Source: CAZIZT01 sp964544085 (GTDB lineage: Bacteria; Campylobacterota_A; Desulfurellia; Desulfurellales; Hippeaceae). Taken from it: a stretch of DNA of 64,000 nucleotides. Positions 1-7,784 of the stretch are shown here, piece by piece. How positions within the stretch are numbered: the stretch's first letter is position 1; each line of letters begins with the position of its first letter. The stretch is from assembly GCA_964544085.1 (NCBI GenBank), contig CAZIZT010000003.1:62001-126000 (forward strand). The letters are read 5' to 3'. The position numbers were made by a program, and so were the translations under genes. The notes below the pieces were generated by a model. It was given only the letters and a program-made list of their open reading frames with translations. It had not been told where the DNA came from and ran no database searches.

Positions 1-1
1 A

Positions 2-580
2 AAAGTGGCACCGGTTGGCTTTCTTAAATACATAGTTTTTTCCCACCAGGATCCTGATATTGTTGCCTCAGCCAATGCATGGCTTATGGTCTCTAAGGCT
101 GATGCATTTTTGCCCTCGCTCTGGATGCGTTTCATTACGCATTTTGGTGTTGATGAACTTGTTATGTCACGTATATATCCAGTTCCAGACGAAGGCATGC
201 TCGTTGATCTTGGCGGTGTCCAGATAAAATTGATCGGTGCACATTTTCTACACTCTGCTGGCAATATTCAGGTGTATGACCCTATCTCAAAGATTTTATA
301 CAGCGGGGATCTGGGTGCTTCTCTTGGAGCGCCCTATGAAGTTGTTGAAGATTTTGACCAGCATATCCAGTATATGGAGGCCTTTCATAAGCGGTATATT
401 CCATCTTCGAAGGCCTGCCAGATGTGGGTAAACACCGTAAATGAGCTTGATATAGAGATGATAGTTCCACAGCATGGTGCCATCTTTAAGGGCCGCCAGA
501 TGGTGGGCAGGTTCATAGAATGGATAGACAACCTGAAGTGTGGCCTTGATATTATGGGCGAGAGCTTCCCTGTACCGTGA
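2..580 (+). CDS. MBL-fold di-iron (ODP / flavodiiron-like) protein, 5' truncated
   Basis: This is the C-terminal part of a metallo-beta-lactamase-fold protein; the reading frame is open to the left edge, so the true start lies outside the window. Visible metal-ligand type motifs are HQDPD near fragment residue 14, a His in GAHFLHS near 79, an Asp in YSGDLGA near 100 and a His in PQHG near 158. This spacing and the H-x-D-x-D variant resemble the oxygen-binding di-iron (ODP) and flavodiiron families rather than lactamases. No flavodoxin domain follows, so it is a stand-alone MBL domain. Possible roles are O2/NO sensing or reduction; the substrate is not evident. Its 3' end overlaps the convergent MFS gene by 29 nt. 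Confidence 0.75.
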   Translation, partial: KVAPVGFLKYIVFSHQDPDIVASANAWLMVSKADAFLPSLWMRFITHFGVDELVMSRIYPVPDEGMLVDLGGVQIKLIGAHFLHSAGNIQVYDPISKILYSGDLGASLGAPYEVVEDFDQHIQYMEAFHKRYIPSSKACQMWVNTVNELDIEMIVPQHGAIFKGRQMVGRFIEWIDNLKCGLDIMGESFPVP

Positions 581-1790
581 TTGCGGAGGATTTATAGAGG
601 CGTTCCTGTTTTAGGATTGCAAACAGCATAGGAACTGCAAGGAGAAACATAAACATAGAAATCAGATAGGTGGTTGTAAAACCTATAGACAAAGCTGCTT
701 GCACACCAAAGACAGGACCGAGCATGCCACCCAGGTCGCCCATGAATTGAAATACGGCAACGGATCGACCCCGGATATCCAGTGGAATCATGTCACCCAT
801 GATGCTCAATAACGCAACATTGTTGATGCCAGTACCGCAACCAAGAAGTATCAGGGCGCCTATCAGGGCTGGCAGTGTGTGAGTGAAGGAGAGTAACAAC
901 AGTCCGATAATCACTCCTACCAGTGAAGGAAATGTTACGGCGGAGCGCAACTTTACCCTGTCAACGATTCTACCACTTATAAAACCACCAGCACCCGCAG
1001 CGAGCATCATAAATGACATGAGCACCCCTGAGCTGAATCGGGGATCGGAGTAAATGAAGGTGATATGTCTCTCTTTCACGTAAAGAACCAGAGTGGTGAG
1101 GATCACACCTTGCAGGGTGAAAAAGGCAAGAAAATTGAACGCGGAAATGAACAGTAGGCTTTTGTGTTTGAGTGTTCGTGACAGTGCATCAAGCAAAGAG
1201 GGCATGTTTTTTACCTTAACCTGTGGCGCATTCAACCCCGTAACCACAACCAACGCGCCAATCAGGGATGCCAGTGCGCTTGATATAAATGCTACCACAT
1301 CGCCAAAAAGGCTTGAAAGCACACCTCCTAGCACAAGGCCGGCTGGCACCCCTAAACTCAGAGCAATACGTACAATGGCGGTGGATTTGCCGCGTGTTTT
1401 GGTTGTAGAGATATTTAAAGCGATTGTGTTTGCGGCTATAAAGAGAAAGGCTGAGCCAGCTCCCCATATGAACCTTCCCAAAAACAGCATGATTCCGTGA
1501 AATTTAAGGTATAAAGCGGCTACAAACAGGGTAGCACCTATCGATTCCACGATAAGGCCTAAAATAAGCGGTATTTTTCCACCGAGTTTATCCACAAGCT
1601 GGCCCACCAGCTGATTGAATAGAAGACGCGCTATTCTATTGGATGCCAGTATCATGCCTATAAAGAAGGGGGGAAGGAGAAACTTCAGTCCAAGTATAGG
1701 TATGATGGGAAACACGATGCCGCCACCTATGCCACCCAAGAAAACGGCAATTGATAGGATAATTCCAGTGCGTTTGGTTGAGCTGTTCAT
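552..1790 (-). CDS. MFS transporter
   Basis: A 412-residue integral inner-membrane protein with about 12 hydrophobic segments, the usual size for the major facilitator superfamily. The loop GQLVDKLGGKIP near residue 63 corresponds to the conserved loop between helices 2 and 3. It is the last gene of the leftward acyl-CoA synthetase/dehydratase operon: its ATG overlaps the stop of the activator gene (ATGA), which implies translational coupling. By position it probably imports the acid handled by that operon or exports its product, but the substrate cannot be read from the sequence. Confidence 0.85.
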   Translation of the reverse strand: MNSSTKRTGIILSIAVFLGGIGGGIVFPIIPILGLKFLLPPFFIGMILASNRIARLLFNQLVGQLVDKLGGKIPLILGLIVESIGATLFVAALYLKFHGIMLFLGRFIWGAGSAFLFIAANTIALNISTTKTRGKSTAIVRIALSLGVPAGLVLGGVLSSLFGDVVAFISSALASLIGALVVVTGLNAPQVKVKNMPSLLDALSRTLKHKSLLFISAFNFLAFFTLQGVILTTLVLYVKERHITFIYSDPRFSSGVLMSFMMLAAGAGGFISGRIVDRVKLRSAVTFPSLVGVIIGLLLLSFTHTLPALIGALILLGCGTGINNVALLSIMGDMIPLDIRGRSVAVFQFMGDLGGMLGPVFGVQAALSIGFTTTYLISMFMFLLAVPMLFAILKQERLYKSSAITVQGSSRP

Positions 1791-2560
1791 AGCAGATGTC
1801 CTGCGACGACTGCTGCGCCAAGAGCGCCCACCATCTGTGGATTTTTGGGAAGTAGTGGTTTGATGCCTGTCTCCTCTTCAATCATGGCAACAATAGCAGG
1901 ATTCAGGGCAACACCACCTGTGAGTATAAGCCGTTCCTTAAAACCGACTGTAGATGCAAGTGCAACAATGCGCTTAACCAGAGATCTGTGTAATCCACGA
2001 ATAATTGCTTCGGGTTTCTCTCCCCTTGCTATCCTTGAAATTACCTCGCTTTCAGCAAAAACAGCACATGTGCTGGATATGGTGGCTTCCTCATCGGTCG
2101 ATAGCGCTATTTTTCCAAACTCTTCGATGGGTATTTTTAACCTCCAGGCGGATGTTTCAAGGAACCTGCCTGTGCCGGCGGCACACTTATCGTTCATTAC
2201 GAAGTCCTCTACCGTGCCGTCGGAGGATATTGAAACCACTTTACTATCCTGGCCACCTATGTCAATCAAAAGTGCCTCTTCTCTGAACAGGAAAAAGGCT
2301 CCCTTTGCGTGACAGGTTATCTCTGTAATCCTTTTATCTGTATTTTTTACCAGGTTGCTGCCGTATCCTGTAGCAACCATTGGAATCTTTTCTATATCGA
2401 ATCCTTCGGCTTTTACTCTTCTCAATATAGATTCAACCTGTTGCTCAAGCAGTGGTTCTGTCTCTTCTTTGATCTGTTTTACAACATTCCCTTTGCTATC
2501 TATGATTAAAAACTTGATCACAGTGGATCCGGCATCTATTCCAGCTGCAAATTTCTCCAT
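1787..2560 (-). CDS. 2-hydroxyacyl-CoA dehydratase activator (BadF/HgdC-type ATPase)
   Basis: ASKHA-fold ATPase of the archerase family, which transfers one electron with ATP hydrolysis to a 2-hydroxyacyl-CoA dehydratase. The phosphate-binding loop AGIDAGST is at the N-terminus and LIDIGGQDSK near residue 100. Two Cys, in KCAAGTG (about 126) and STCAVF (about 165), are the expected ligands of the [4Fe-4S] cluster bridging the homodimer. The length (about 257 aa) matches HgdC. I prefer ATG at 2560 (MEKFAAG); GTG at 2569 is also in frame and would overlap the upstream gene. The next gene upstream is the dehydratase subunit of 441 residues. A single activator gene argues for a dehydratase rather than a BcrABCD benzoyl-CoA reductase, which has two. 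Confidence 0.9.
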   Translation of the reverse strand: MEKFAAGIDAGSTVIKFLIIDSKGNVVKQIKEETEPLLEQQVESILRRVKAEGFDIEKIPMVATGYGSNLVKNTDKRITEITCHAKGAFFLFREEALLIDIGGQDSKVVSISSDGTVEDFVMNDKCAAGTGRFLETSAWRLKIPIEEFGKIALSTDEEATISSTCAVFAESEVISRIARGEKPEAIIRGLHRSLVKRIVALASTVGFKERLILTGGVALNPAIVAMIEEETGIKPLLPKNPQMVGALGAAVVAGHLL

Positions 2561-2561
2561 T

Positions 2562-3887
2562 TTACACACCCAATAGTTCCATAAACGCTTCTATACGTGA
2601 TTTTATTTGTGCCTCCGCGCATGATCTTGGGTCGTTGTGATCAGCTTCAAGCAACAGGGCAGGTATCTTCAACTTCGATGCGAGAATACTCCTTTCATCT
2701 ACCTGTCCAATGGAGTATGGCTTGCACGATCTATCGGAATGGAGAATAGCTCCGTTTAGTTTGTACTCCTCTGCCATCTGTCTCATGGTGTTTAGTTTAT
2801 CTCCAGCAGAGCGATTAAGAATCGGCATCAGATAGGTGCGAGCCATCGATTCTATGGGTCTTTGTGGATCTATTATATCTGCAAGCTCCCCCCATGCGTT
2901 GGTGTATGTGGATACAACCACGGCAGTGCCGTGTTCTGCCAGTAGCTCAGAGAGAAAACGCATCATAAACCAGATGGGCAGATTATCCCATAACAATCTT
3001 CTCTTTTCGTTTTTCACAGCGCCGATGTTACGCTTTATTCGCTCGTCTACCTCTTTAAGCATGGCAGCATAGAAATCTACGGTTTCAGGATCGCCCCTTT
3101 TCTCAACTATCGGAGCCATGTGGATAAATTGATCAAAAACAGAAATGGGTGCTGGAACGTTTCTGTTCCTCTTCATTATTTCATACCAGAGCTCTGTGGC
3201 ATCCTTGCTCAGCGCTGTAACCCTTTTTAGCCTTTCAAATTTAAGGCTTCTTTTTGCTACCCTTTCAGCAATAGGGATGGATTCTTCAAGCTGCCTTTTG
3301 ACATATTCCACCTGATGCTGCTCAACCTTTGCGTTGTACAGAAACGGTGTATCAATAACAATCAAAGGTACACCGAAATGTTCGGCAAGAACACGATACC
3401 AGAAAAGCACCGTTTGGCAAATATTTGTACAGGCAAGCAGCAGATCAGGTTTTGGTAGCATGCCTACCGGTGTTTTACCCGTTAGGGCTGATCCAATATC
3501 AACGCGTGCGTAGGAGCACAGATCCATTGAGTAGCCTCTCTTCTCGGCTTCCGATGCTATCTCAACAGCAACCTTTCTTGCTCCACACAGCGCAGCGTGG
3601 TTTTCTGGATAAAGGATATAGAAACCAAGGGCTTTGAGTATCTCTACAGGAGCACCGGAAGTAACCCACGCAACAGGTTTTACACCTTTAACATACCTAC
3701 CTTCAAGGTAATGCTTCGTGATGATGCTTTTTGTCATTGCACCCACTTTGAGCGGTGGTGACAGTATGTCGTTACGCCACCTCTTGGGCAGATGTACCCG
3801 TCTCATTGCTCTCTTTGATTTTAGATCTATAAGGAGTGATAGAATCCTGAAGTTGATGTGGTACTCAAGCAGCTTGTCAAAGCGCAT
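2562..3887 (-). CDS. 2-hydroxyacyl-CoA dehydratase large subunit (HgdA/BcrB-like)
   Basis: A 441-residue member of the 2-hydroxyglutaryl-CoA dehydratase D-component family. Conserved Cys candidates for the [4Fe-4S] cluster are in DLCSYAR (C124), ACTNICQT (C153, C157) and SDRSCKPYS near residue 385. With its partner it would form the oxygen-sensitive heterodimer that dehydrates an (R)-2-hydroxyacyl-CoA by a ketyl radical mechanism started by the activator. It starts one base after the stop of the partner subunit and has a GGAGAG ribosome site. The substrate is undetermined: hydroxyglutaryl-, lactyl-, phenyllactyl- and benzoyl-CoA enzymes share these motifs. The hut operon next door yields glutamate, which makes a hydroxyglutarate route attractive but unproven. 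Confidence 0.85.
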   Translation of the reverse strand: MRFDKLLEYHINFRILSLLIDLKSKRAMRRVHLPKRWRNDILSPPLKVGAMTKSIITKHYLEGRYVKGVKPVAWVTSGAPVEILKALGFYILYPENHAALCGARKVAVEIASEAEKRGYSMDLCSYARVDIGSALTGKTPVGMLPKPDLLLACTNICQTVLFWYRVLAEHFGVPLIVIDTPFLYNAKVEQHQVEYVKRQLEESIPIAERVAKRSLKFERLKRVTALSKDATELWYEIMKRNRNVPAPISVFDQFIHMAPIVEKRGDPETVDFYAAMLKEVDERIKRNIGAVKNEKRRLLWDNLPIWFMMRFLSELLAEHGTAVVVSTYTNAWGELADIIDPQRPIESMARTYLMPILNRSAGDKLNTMRQMAEEYKLNGAILHSDRSCKPYSIGQVDERSILASKLKIPALLLEADHNDPRSCAEAQIKSRIEAFMELLGV

Positions 3888-3888
3888 T

Positions 3889-4962
3889 TTAATCTCTCCT
3901 CAGCTTCTCAATAAAGGCATGAATCCTTGTTCGTATCTGTTGCGGCAGTTTCTCGTTTATATCTGTTTCAATGATCAGGCTCTCGATATTTGCGGATTTC
4001 AATCTCTCTTTCAGTAGAGGGTGATAGAACTTCTCCGGCTCACAGAACTTGATGTTGTAGAAGATGATTCCGTTTGCACCGTAGGTATTGCATAACTTAA
4101 CCAAAAAGTCGAATCTCTCGCCAATGGGACTCCCCAGAAGAGAATCCGGAACCGAGAGCATGCGGCGAGCCATACGCTTAAATGGATCTCCATCCGATAC
4201 TCTTTTGTATACTCTTCTGTAGCAGCATGCCATATCGTCACAGATCACAACACCGCCAGCATCCTCTACTACCTGCAGGACCTCCTCAGGCTCCGGAACA
4301 ATACCCGACAACAGGATGCGCACCCTGTTTTCCCTTGCCTTGCTTTCAATCAGTTTTTCAAGCAGGTTGATATACTCATCGGGTGGCAGGTAGCCCTTCG
4401 CCCTTATTGTTCGATAGAAGGTTACACTGTCGCTTTCTTTTTTTGAGTGCTTTTCATACACCGACAGCAAAAGTTCATCAATCCTCTCTTGGAGATCTAT
4501 CTGTGAATGTAGAATGTCTGCTTTTGGTTCTAAACCGGTTATTTCAGACAACATTCCATAGATACGCTTTAGCTCCTCTGCAAGGAATTCTATATCGCTC
4601 TCCCTTTTGCCCCTTGGAATGTAGAGCGTGAGTATCTTTTGTTTCGGTGTAATAAAGTCCTTCAGTATACTACCGATGCCCTGTAGAGAGTCGCAGCAAT
4701 GTGGTACAAGTATAAAATCTATTTCATCCGGGCAACCCTTAAGTATGAATGAAAGGGAGCTATGCATGATGCTGCAGATATAGCTTTGAAGATGTGCTTT
4801 TGCTGCCGCTGTGTCTATACCAGGTGGGCCCCACAGCTCTATAGGATGGATGCTGAAGGCTCTCAGAAGCTCCGGTGGATAATGGACAGGTAGAACGCAG
4901 GCTACCCTTTTTCCTTTAGACTTTACCTTGCGAATTATCTCTTTCCTGCTCGGTAGATTCAT
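3889..4962 (-). CDS. 2-hydroxyacyl-CoA dehydratase small subunit (HgdB/BcrC-like)
   Basis: A 357-residue second subunit of the same family, close to the usual size of HgdB/BcrC. Cys motifs sit in SYICSIMHSS near residue 62, PHCCDS near 95, DDMACCYRR near 245 and KFCEPE near 307, the order seen in BcrC/HgdB. The start overlaps the end of the upstream acyl-CoA synthetase gene by 47 nt and has GGAGAAAG in front of the ATG. Synthetase, two dehydratase subunits and activator therefore form one translational unit, implying that the acid is activated and dehydrated in succession. Confidence 0.83.
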   Translation of the reverse strand: MNLPSRKEIIRKVKSKGKRVACVLPVHYPPELLRAFSIHPIELWGPPGIDTAAAKAHLQSYICSIMHSSLSFILKGCPDEIDFILVPHCCDSLQGIGSILKDFITPKQKILTLYIPRGKRESDIEFLAEELKRIYGMLSEITGLEPKADILHSQIDLQERIDELLLSVYEKHSKKESDSVTFYRTIRAKGYLPPDEYINLLEKLIESKARENRVRILLSGIVPEPEEVLQVVEDAGGVVICDDMACCYRRVYKRVSDGDPFKRMARRMLSVPDSLLGSPIGERFDFLVKLCNTYGANGIIFYNIKFCEPEKFYHPLLKERLKSANIESLIIETDINEKLPQQIRTRIHAFIEKLRRD

Positions 4963-6613
4963 TCTCTTTCTCCAGTTTTTGGATCTCTTCTTGCCTCAGT
5001 TGCCTGCGGAGTATCTTTCCTATGGCATTTTTCGGAAGGCTACTTCTGAACTCTATCTCAGAGGGCACCTTATATGGGGCAAGGTGTTCTTTTAGATAGC
5101 GTTTTAGTTCGTCTTCATCGAGTGTAGCAGACTCCTTCTTCACAACGTAGGCCTTTATCTTTTCCCCCTTGTACCCATCTGGCACACCCACTGCAATGGC
5201 TTCTTTGACAGCGGGATGCTTTGCTAAAACCTCATCTATTTCGCGCGGAAAGACGTTGAAGCCGCCCACTATAATCAGGTCCTTTTTTCTGTCGGTTATG
5301 TAGAAATAGCCCTCATCATCCATGTAACCTATATCGCCTGTGTAGAGCCATCCATTTTTAATTGTCTCGTTGGTCTCTTTTGTTCTGTTGTGATACCCAA
5401 GCATCACCGTAGGTGTTTTGATTACTATCTCGCCCTGTTTGTGGGGTGGCAGTTCAGATTCGTCTTCAAGCGAGACTATCTTTGCATCCACGTCCGGGAA
5501 TGGCAAGCCAATGGAACCTACTTTATGTTTGCCGAGATAAGGATTTGCCATTATGGCTGTTACACTTTCTGTTAGTCCATAACCCTCTATGACCCTGCAA
5601 CCTGCCTTCCTTTCAAATTCCTCCTTCGTGGCTTTTGTAAGTGGAGCAGCACCTACCCATACAGCCTTCAGGCTTGTGAAATCGTACGAATCTATGTCGG
5701 GTAGGTTTGAGAGGGCTGTGAGTATGGTCGGCACAGCGGCAGTTAGTGTGGGCTTGTATCTGTGTATGGTTTTTGCCATTTCGCTGGCTTTGAATCGTGG
5801 AAGAAGAATGAGGCTCATGCCGCTTAAGATGCTTGAGTTCATGCATACATTCATACCGTATCCGTGGAAAAGCGGCAGAACGGCGAGTATCCTCTCACCG
5901 GGATTTAGCTTGCCCCATGTAGCTATCTGATGCGCGTTTGTTACTATAGCCCTGTGAGACAACATGATTCCCTTGGCTACACCTGTAGTGCCACCAGAGT
6001 AGATCATAACAGCTTCCGAATCGATGTCTACCTCTGCCGGTTTGAAATTGTTTGTTTTTTTGCTCATCTCTTCCAGAGTGAACTTGTTGATCGTCTCTAT
6101 AGGACCCTTCGGCTGAAGCTGTTCCTTAACCGCAGCGATGAGTTTCATGGGCAACGGTAGATAGCTGGAGAGCCTCGATAATATAACAAATCTGAGTTTT
6201 AATCTCCTCGCAAGAGATGCGGCTTTTGCGGCAAACATCGGAATGGTGATGAGACCAACTGCATTTGCGTCACCGATTTGCGTTTGTAACTCGCTTTCTG
6301 TGTATAGGGGGTTTAACAGTAGCACTTTGCCACCGGCTTTGAGGATACCATAATAGGCAATAAGAAAACCAGGATAATTAGGGAGCATCACACCTATGCG
6401 TTCTCCGGGCTCTATCAGTGGGCTTAAGTTTTTCGCAAACCCATCGCTTGCGTTTTTGATCGTTAAATAGCTTGTGGTCTTGCCGTAGAACACAGTAGCT
6501 GTTTTACCTGGAAATGCCTTTGCGGATCTATCAAGCATTTCATATATCGGCATTTCCGGATACGTCAGGGTTTCCGGTACGTGCTCATCGTAGTGCAACA
6601 GCCATGGCTTCAT
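4916..6613 (-). CDS. Acyl-CoA synthetase (AMP-forming), FadD-like
   Basis: ANL-superfamily ligase that makes acyl-AMP and then acyl-CoA. Motifs in order: the P-loop YSGGTTGVAKG near residue 200, GYGLTES near 330, YTGDIGYMDDEG near 415, DRKKD with GGFNVFPREID, and the catalytic Lys in NAIGKILRR near the C-terminus. An upstream in-frame ATG exists at 6631, but that ATG overlaps the sequence GGAGGT, which is a good ribosome site for the ATG at 6613, so the shorter form (about 565 aa) is chosen. It is the first gene of the operon, so its acid is probably the substrate entering the dehydratase. A medium or long-chain acid is also possible, because the sequence resembles FadD and 4-coumarate ligases alike. 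Confidence 0.88.
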   Translation of the reverse strand: MKPWLLHYDEHVPETLTYPEMPIYEMLDRSAKAFPGKTATVFYGKTTSYLTIKNASDGFAKNLSPLIEPGERIGVMLPNYPGFLIAYYGILKAGGKVLLLNPLYTESELQTQIGDANAVGLITIPMFAAKAASLARRLKLRFVILSRLSSYLPLPMKLIAAVKEQLQPKGPIETINKFTLEEMSKKTNNFKPAEVDIDSEAVMIYSGGTTGVAKGIMLSHRAIVTNAHQIATWGKLNPGERILAVLPLFHGYGMNVCMNSSILSGMSLILLPRFKASEMAKTIHRYKPTLTAAVPTILTALSNLPDIDSYDFTSLKAVWVGAAPLTKATKEEFERKAGCRVIEGYGLTESVTAIMANPYLGKHKVGSIGLPFPDVDAKIVSLEDESELPPHKQGEIVIKTPTVMLGYHNRTKETNETIKNGWLYTGDIGYMDDEGYFYITDRKKDLIIVGGFNVFPREIDEVLAKHPAVKEAIAVGVPDGYKGEKIKAYVVKKESATLDEDELKRYLKEHLAPYKVPSEIEFRSSLPKNAIGKILRRQLRQEEIQKLEKENESTEQERDNSQGKV

Positions 6614-6647
6614 GATTAAGGAGACCTCCATTTGTTCTATCCGGTGT

Positions 6648-6676
6648 ATTATACATTACCTTTTCGAAAAAGTTAA
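6648..6676 (-). promoter_or_regulatory. Candidate sigma70 promoter of the dehydratase operon
   Basis: On the minus strand TTAACT and a perfect TATAAT are separated by 17 bp, about 35 bp before the synthetase ATG. The palindrome TTTTCGAAAA (6661-6670) lies inside the spacer, so a repressor binding there would block polymerase. Confidence 0.6.
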
Positions 6677-6803
6677 TATAAATATCCTACGCCAATACAT
6701 GAAAGATTCTTTAGGAATGTACTTTTATCGGGCAAAGGAAAGAGGGGTTTTTTTCAATTTTCGCCTCCTGGTTTATCTTGATTTAGCTTATGCCTGAAAA
6801 ATG

Positions 6804-6832
6804 TTGACAAAGGGATCTTTTTTTACTATAAG
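6804..6832 (+). promoter_or_regulatory. Sigma70 promoter of the hut operon
   Basis: TTGACA, 17-bp spacer, TATAAG. The start codon of the MarR-GNAT gene is 35 bp downstream, giving a short leader with no clear Shine-Dalgarno sequence. A near-palindrome begins at the next base (6833). Confidence 0.7.
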
Positions 6833-6852
6833 TTAGTTTAAGACTTAAGTAA
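6833..6852 (+). promoter_or_regulatory. Operator-like dyad TTAGTTTAAGACTTAAGTAA
   Basis: An imperfect inverted repeat directly after the -10 box, in the position of a repressor site at the transcription start. Its left half matches the dyads before fadL (21553-21572) and etfB (37173-37192) in 9 of 10 positions. The first gene downstream encodes a MarR-type regulator, so autoregulation is possible; a shared regulator of the three operons is the alternative. Confidence 0.5.
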
Positions 6853-6866
6853 GCACAAAAGTAAAT

Positions 6867-7784
6867 ATGGGCACGATCTTTGATCTGGCAGGTGAACTTA
6901 TACTTGGAACCCGTTTCAAAAGGCTTGGCGAGCGTTTCCTTGAGGAGGTTTCATCTATTTATAGAACACTTGAGGTTGATTTTGAACCTTCATGGTTTGC
7001 ACTCTTCTTTCTACTCGATAGGTACGGCGAGATGACGGTAAGTGAGATTGCATCCAGCCTTGGTTTGACAATTTCAGCTGTTAGTCAGCTGATAGCTTCT
7101 CTTGAGCGAAAGAGACTTGTTGAGGTAAAAGCGTACACACAGGACAAACGCGTAAGAATTGTTCGCTTAAGCGAAAAGGCGAAGGTGACCCTTGAGCGTG
7201 TAAAGCCTATCTGGAAGTTGATAAAGTCAAGCATGCGACAGATGCTTGATGAGGGTGAAAATAGTAGATACCTGCTTGAGGCTTTGGGAGAGCTTGAGGA
7301 AGCCTTCGACAGGAAGGGTCTATCAGTCAGGGTGCTTGAGAGGGTCAACGATGGCGGTTTTAAGGTCGAACCATACAGAGAGGAGTATTTCAGACAGCTG
7401 AAAAGGCTGGTATTTGCCTGGGTATTTGATCATGGTGCACCGGGAATAGGTTTTGTAAATAGGCTTCAAGAAATAATTGCCTCTGGAGATGTTTTTCTTG
7501 CCTTTAAGGAGAGAGAGCTTATTAGGGCTGTTTTGGCGAGAGATGAAGGTGGTAAAATCGGCGCTTTTCTTGTGGGAGAAGGGTATGCCAATGGCTCTGT
7601 TGGTATTGTGCTTATAAAGAGTCTGTTCGATAGATACAGAAAGGGCAGGGCTGTGGAAATATATGCGGATGAGGAGGATGTCTCTCTCAAGCAGTGGCTT
7701 TTGAGTTCAGGTTTTGAAGATCATGGTAAGATCAGATTTGCTCCTGACCTGAAACCGGTTGTACTCTATAAGGGGAGAACATGA
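6867..7784 (+). CDS. MarR-family regulator fused to a GNAT acetyltransferase domain
   Basis: A 305-residue protein. Residues about 1-150 form a MarR winged helix, with the recognition region LTISAVSQLIASLERKRLVE and the wing DKRVRIV. Residues about 160-305 resemble a GNAT N-acetyltransferase fold. It is the first gene of the operon and overlaps hutH by 4 nt, so it is the probable local regulator. By analogy with other MarR-GNAT proteins the C-terminal half may bind a ligand or acyl-CoA rather than acetylate a substrate. Translation lacks a strong ribosome site, which would keep the level low. The inducer is inferred to be histidine or urocanate only from context. Confidence 0.82.
   Translation: MGTIFDLAGELILGTRFKRLGERFLEEVSSIYRTLEVDFEPSWFALFFLLDRYGEMTVSEIASSLGLTISAVSQLIASLERKRLVEVKAYTQDKRVRIVRLSEKAKVTLERVKPIWKLIKSSMRQMLDEGENSRYLLEALGELEEAFDRKGLSVRVLERVNDGGFKVEPYREEYFRQLKRLVFAWVFDHGAPGIGFVNRLQEIIASGDVFLAFKERELIRAVLARDEGGKIGAFLVGEGYANGSVGIVLIKSLFDRYRKGRAVEIYADEEDVSLKQWLLSSGFEDHGKIRFAPDLKPVVLYKGRT

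Noticed and set aside
1787..4962. Benzoyl-CoA reductase (BcrABCD)
   Set aside because: The subunits resemble BcrB/BcrC, but only one activator gene is present and no other genes of the aromatic pathway are seen, so a dehydratase is preferred.
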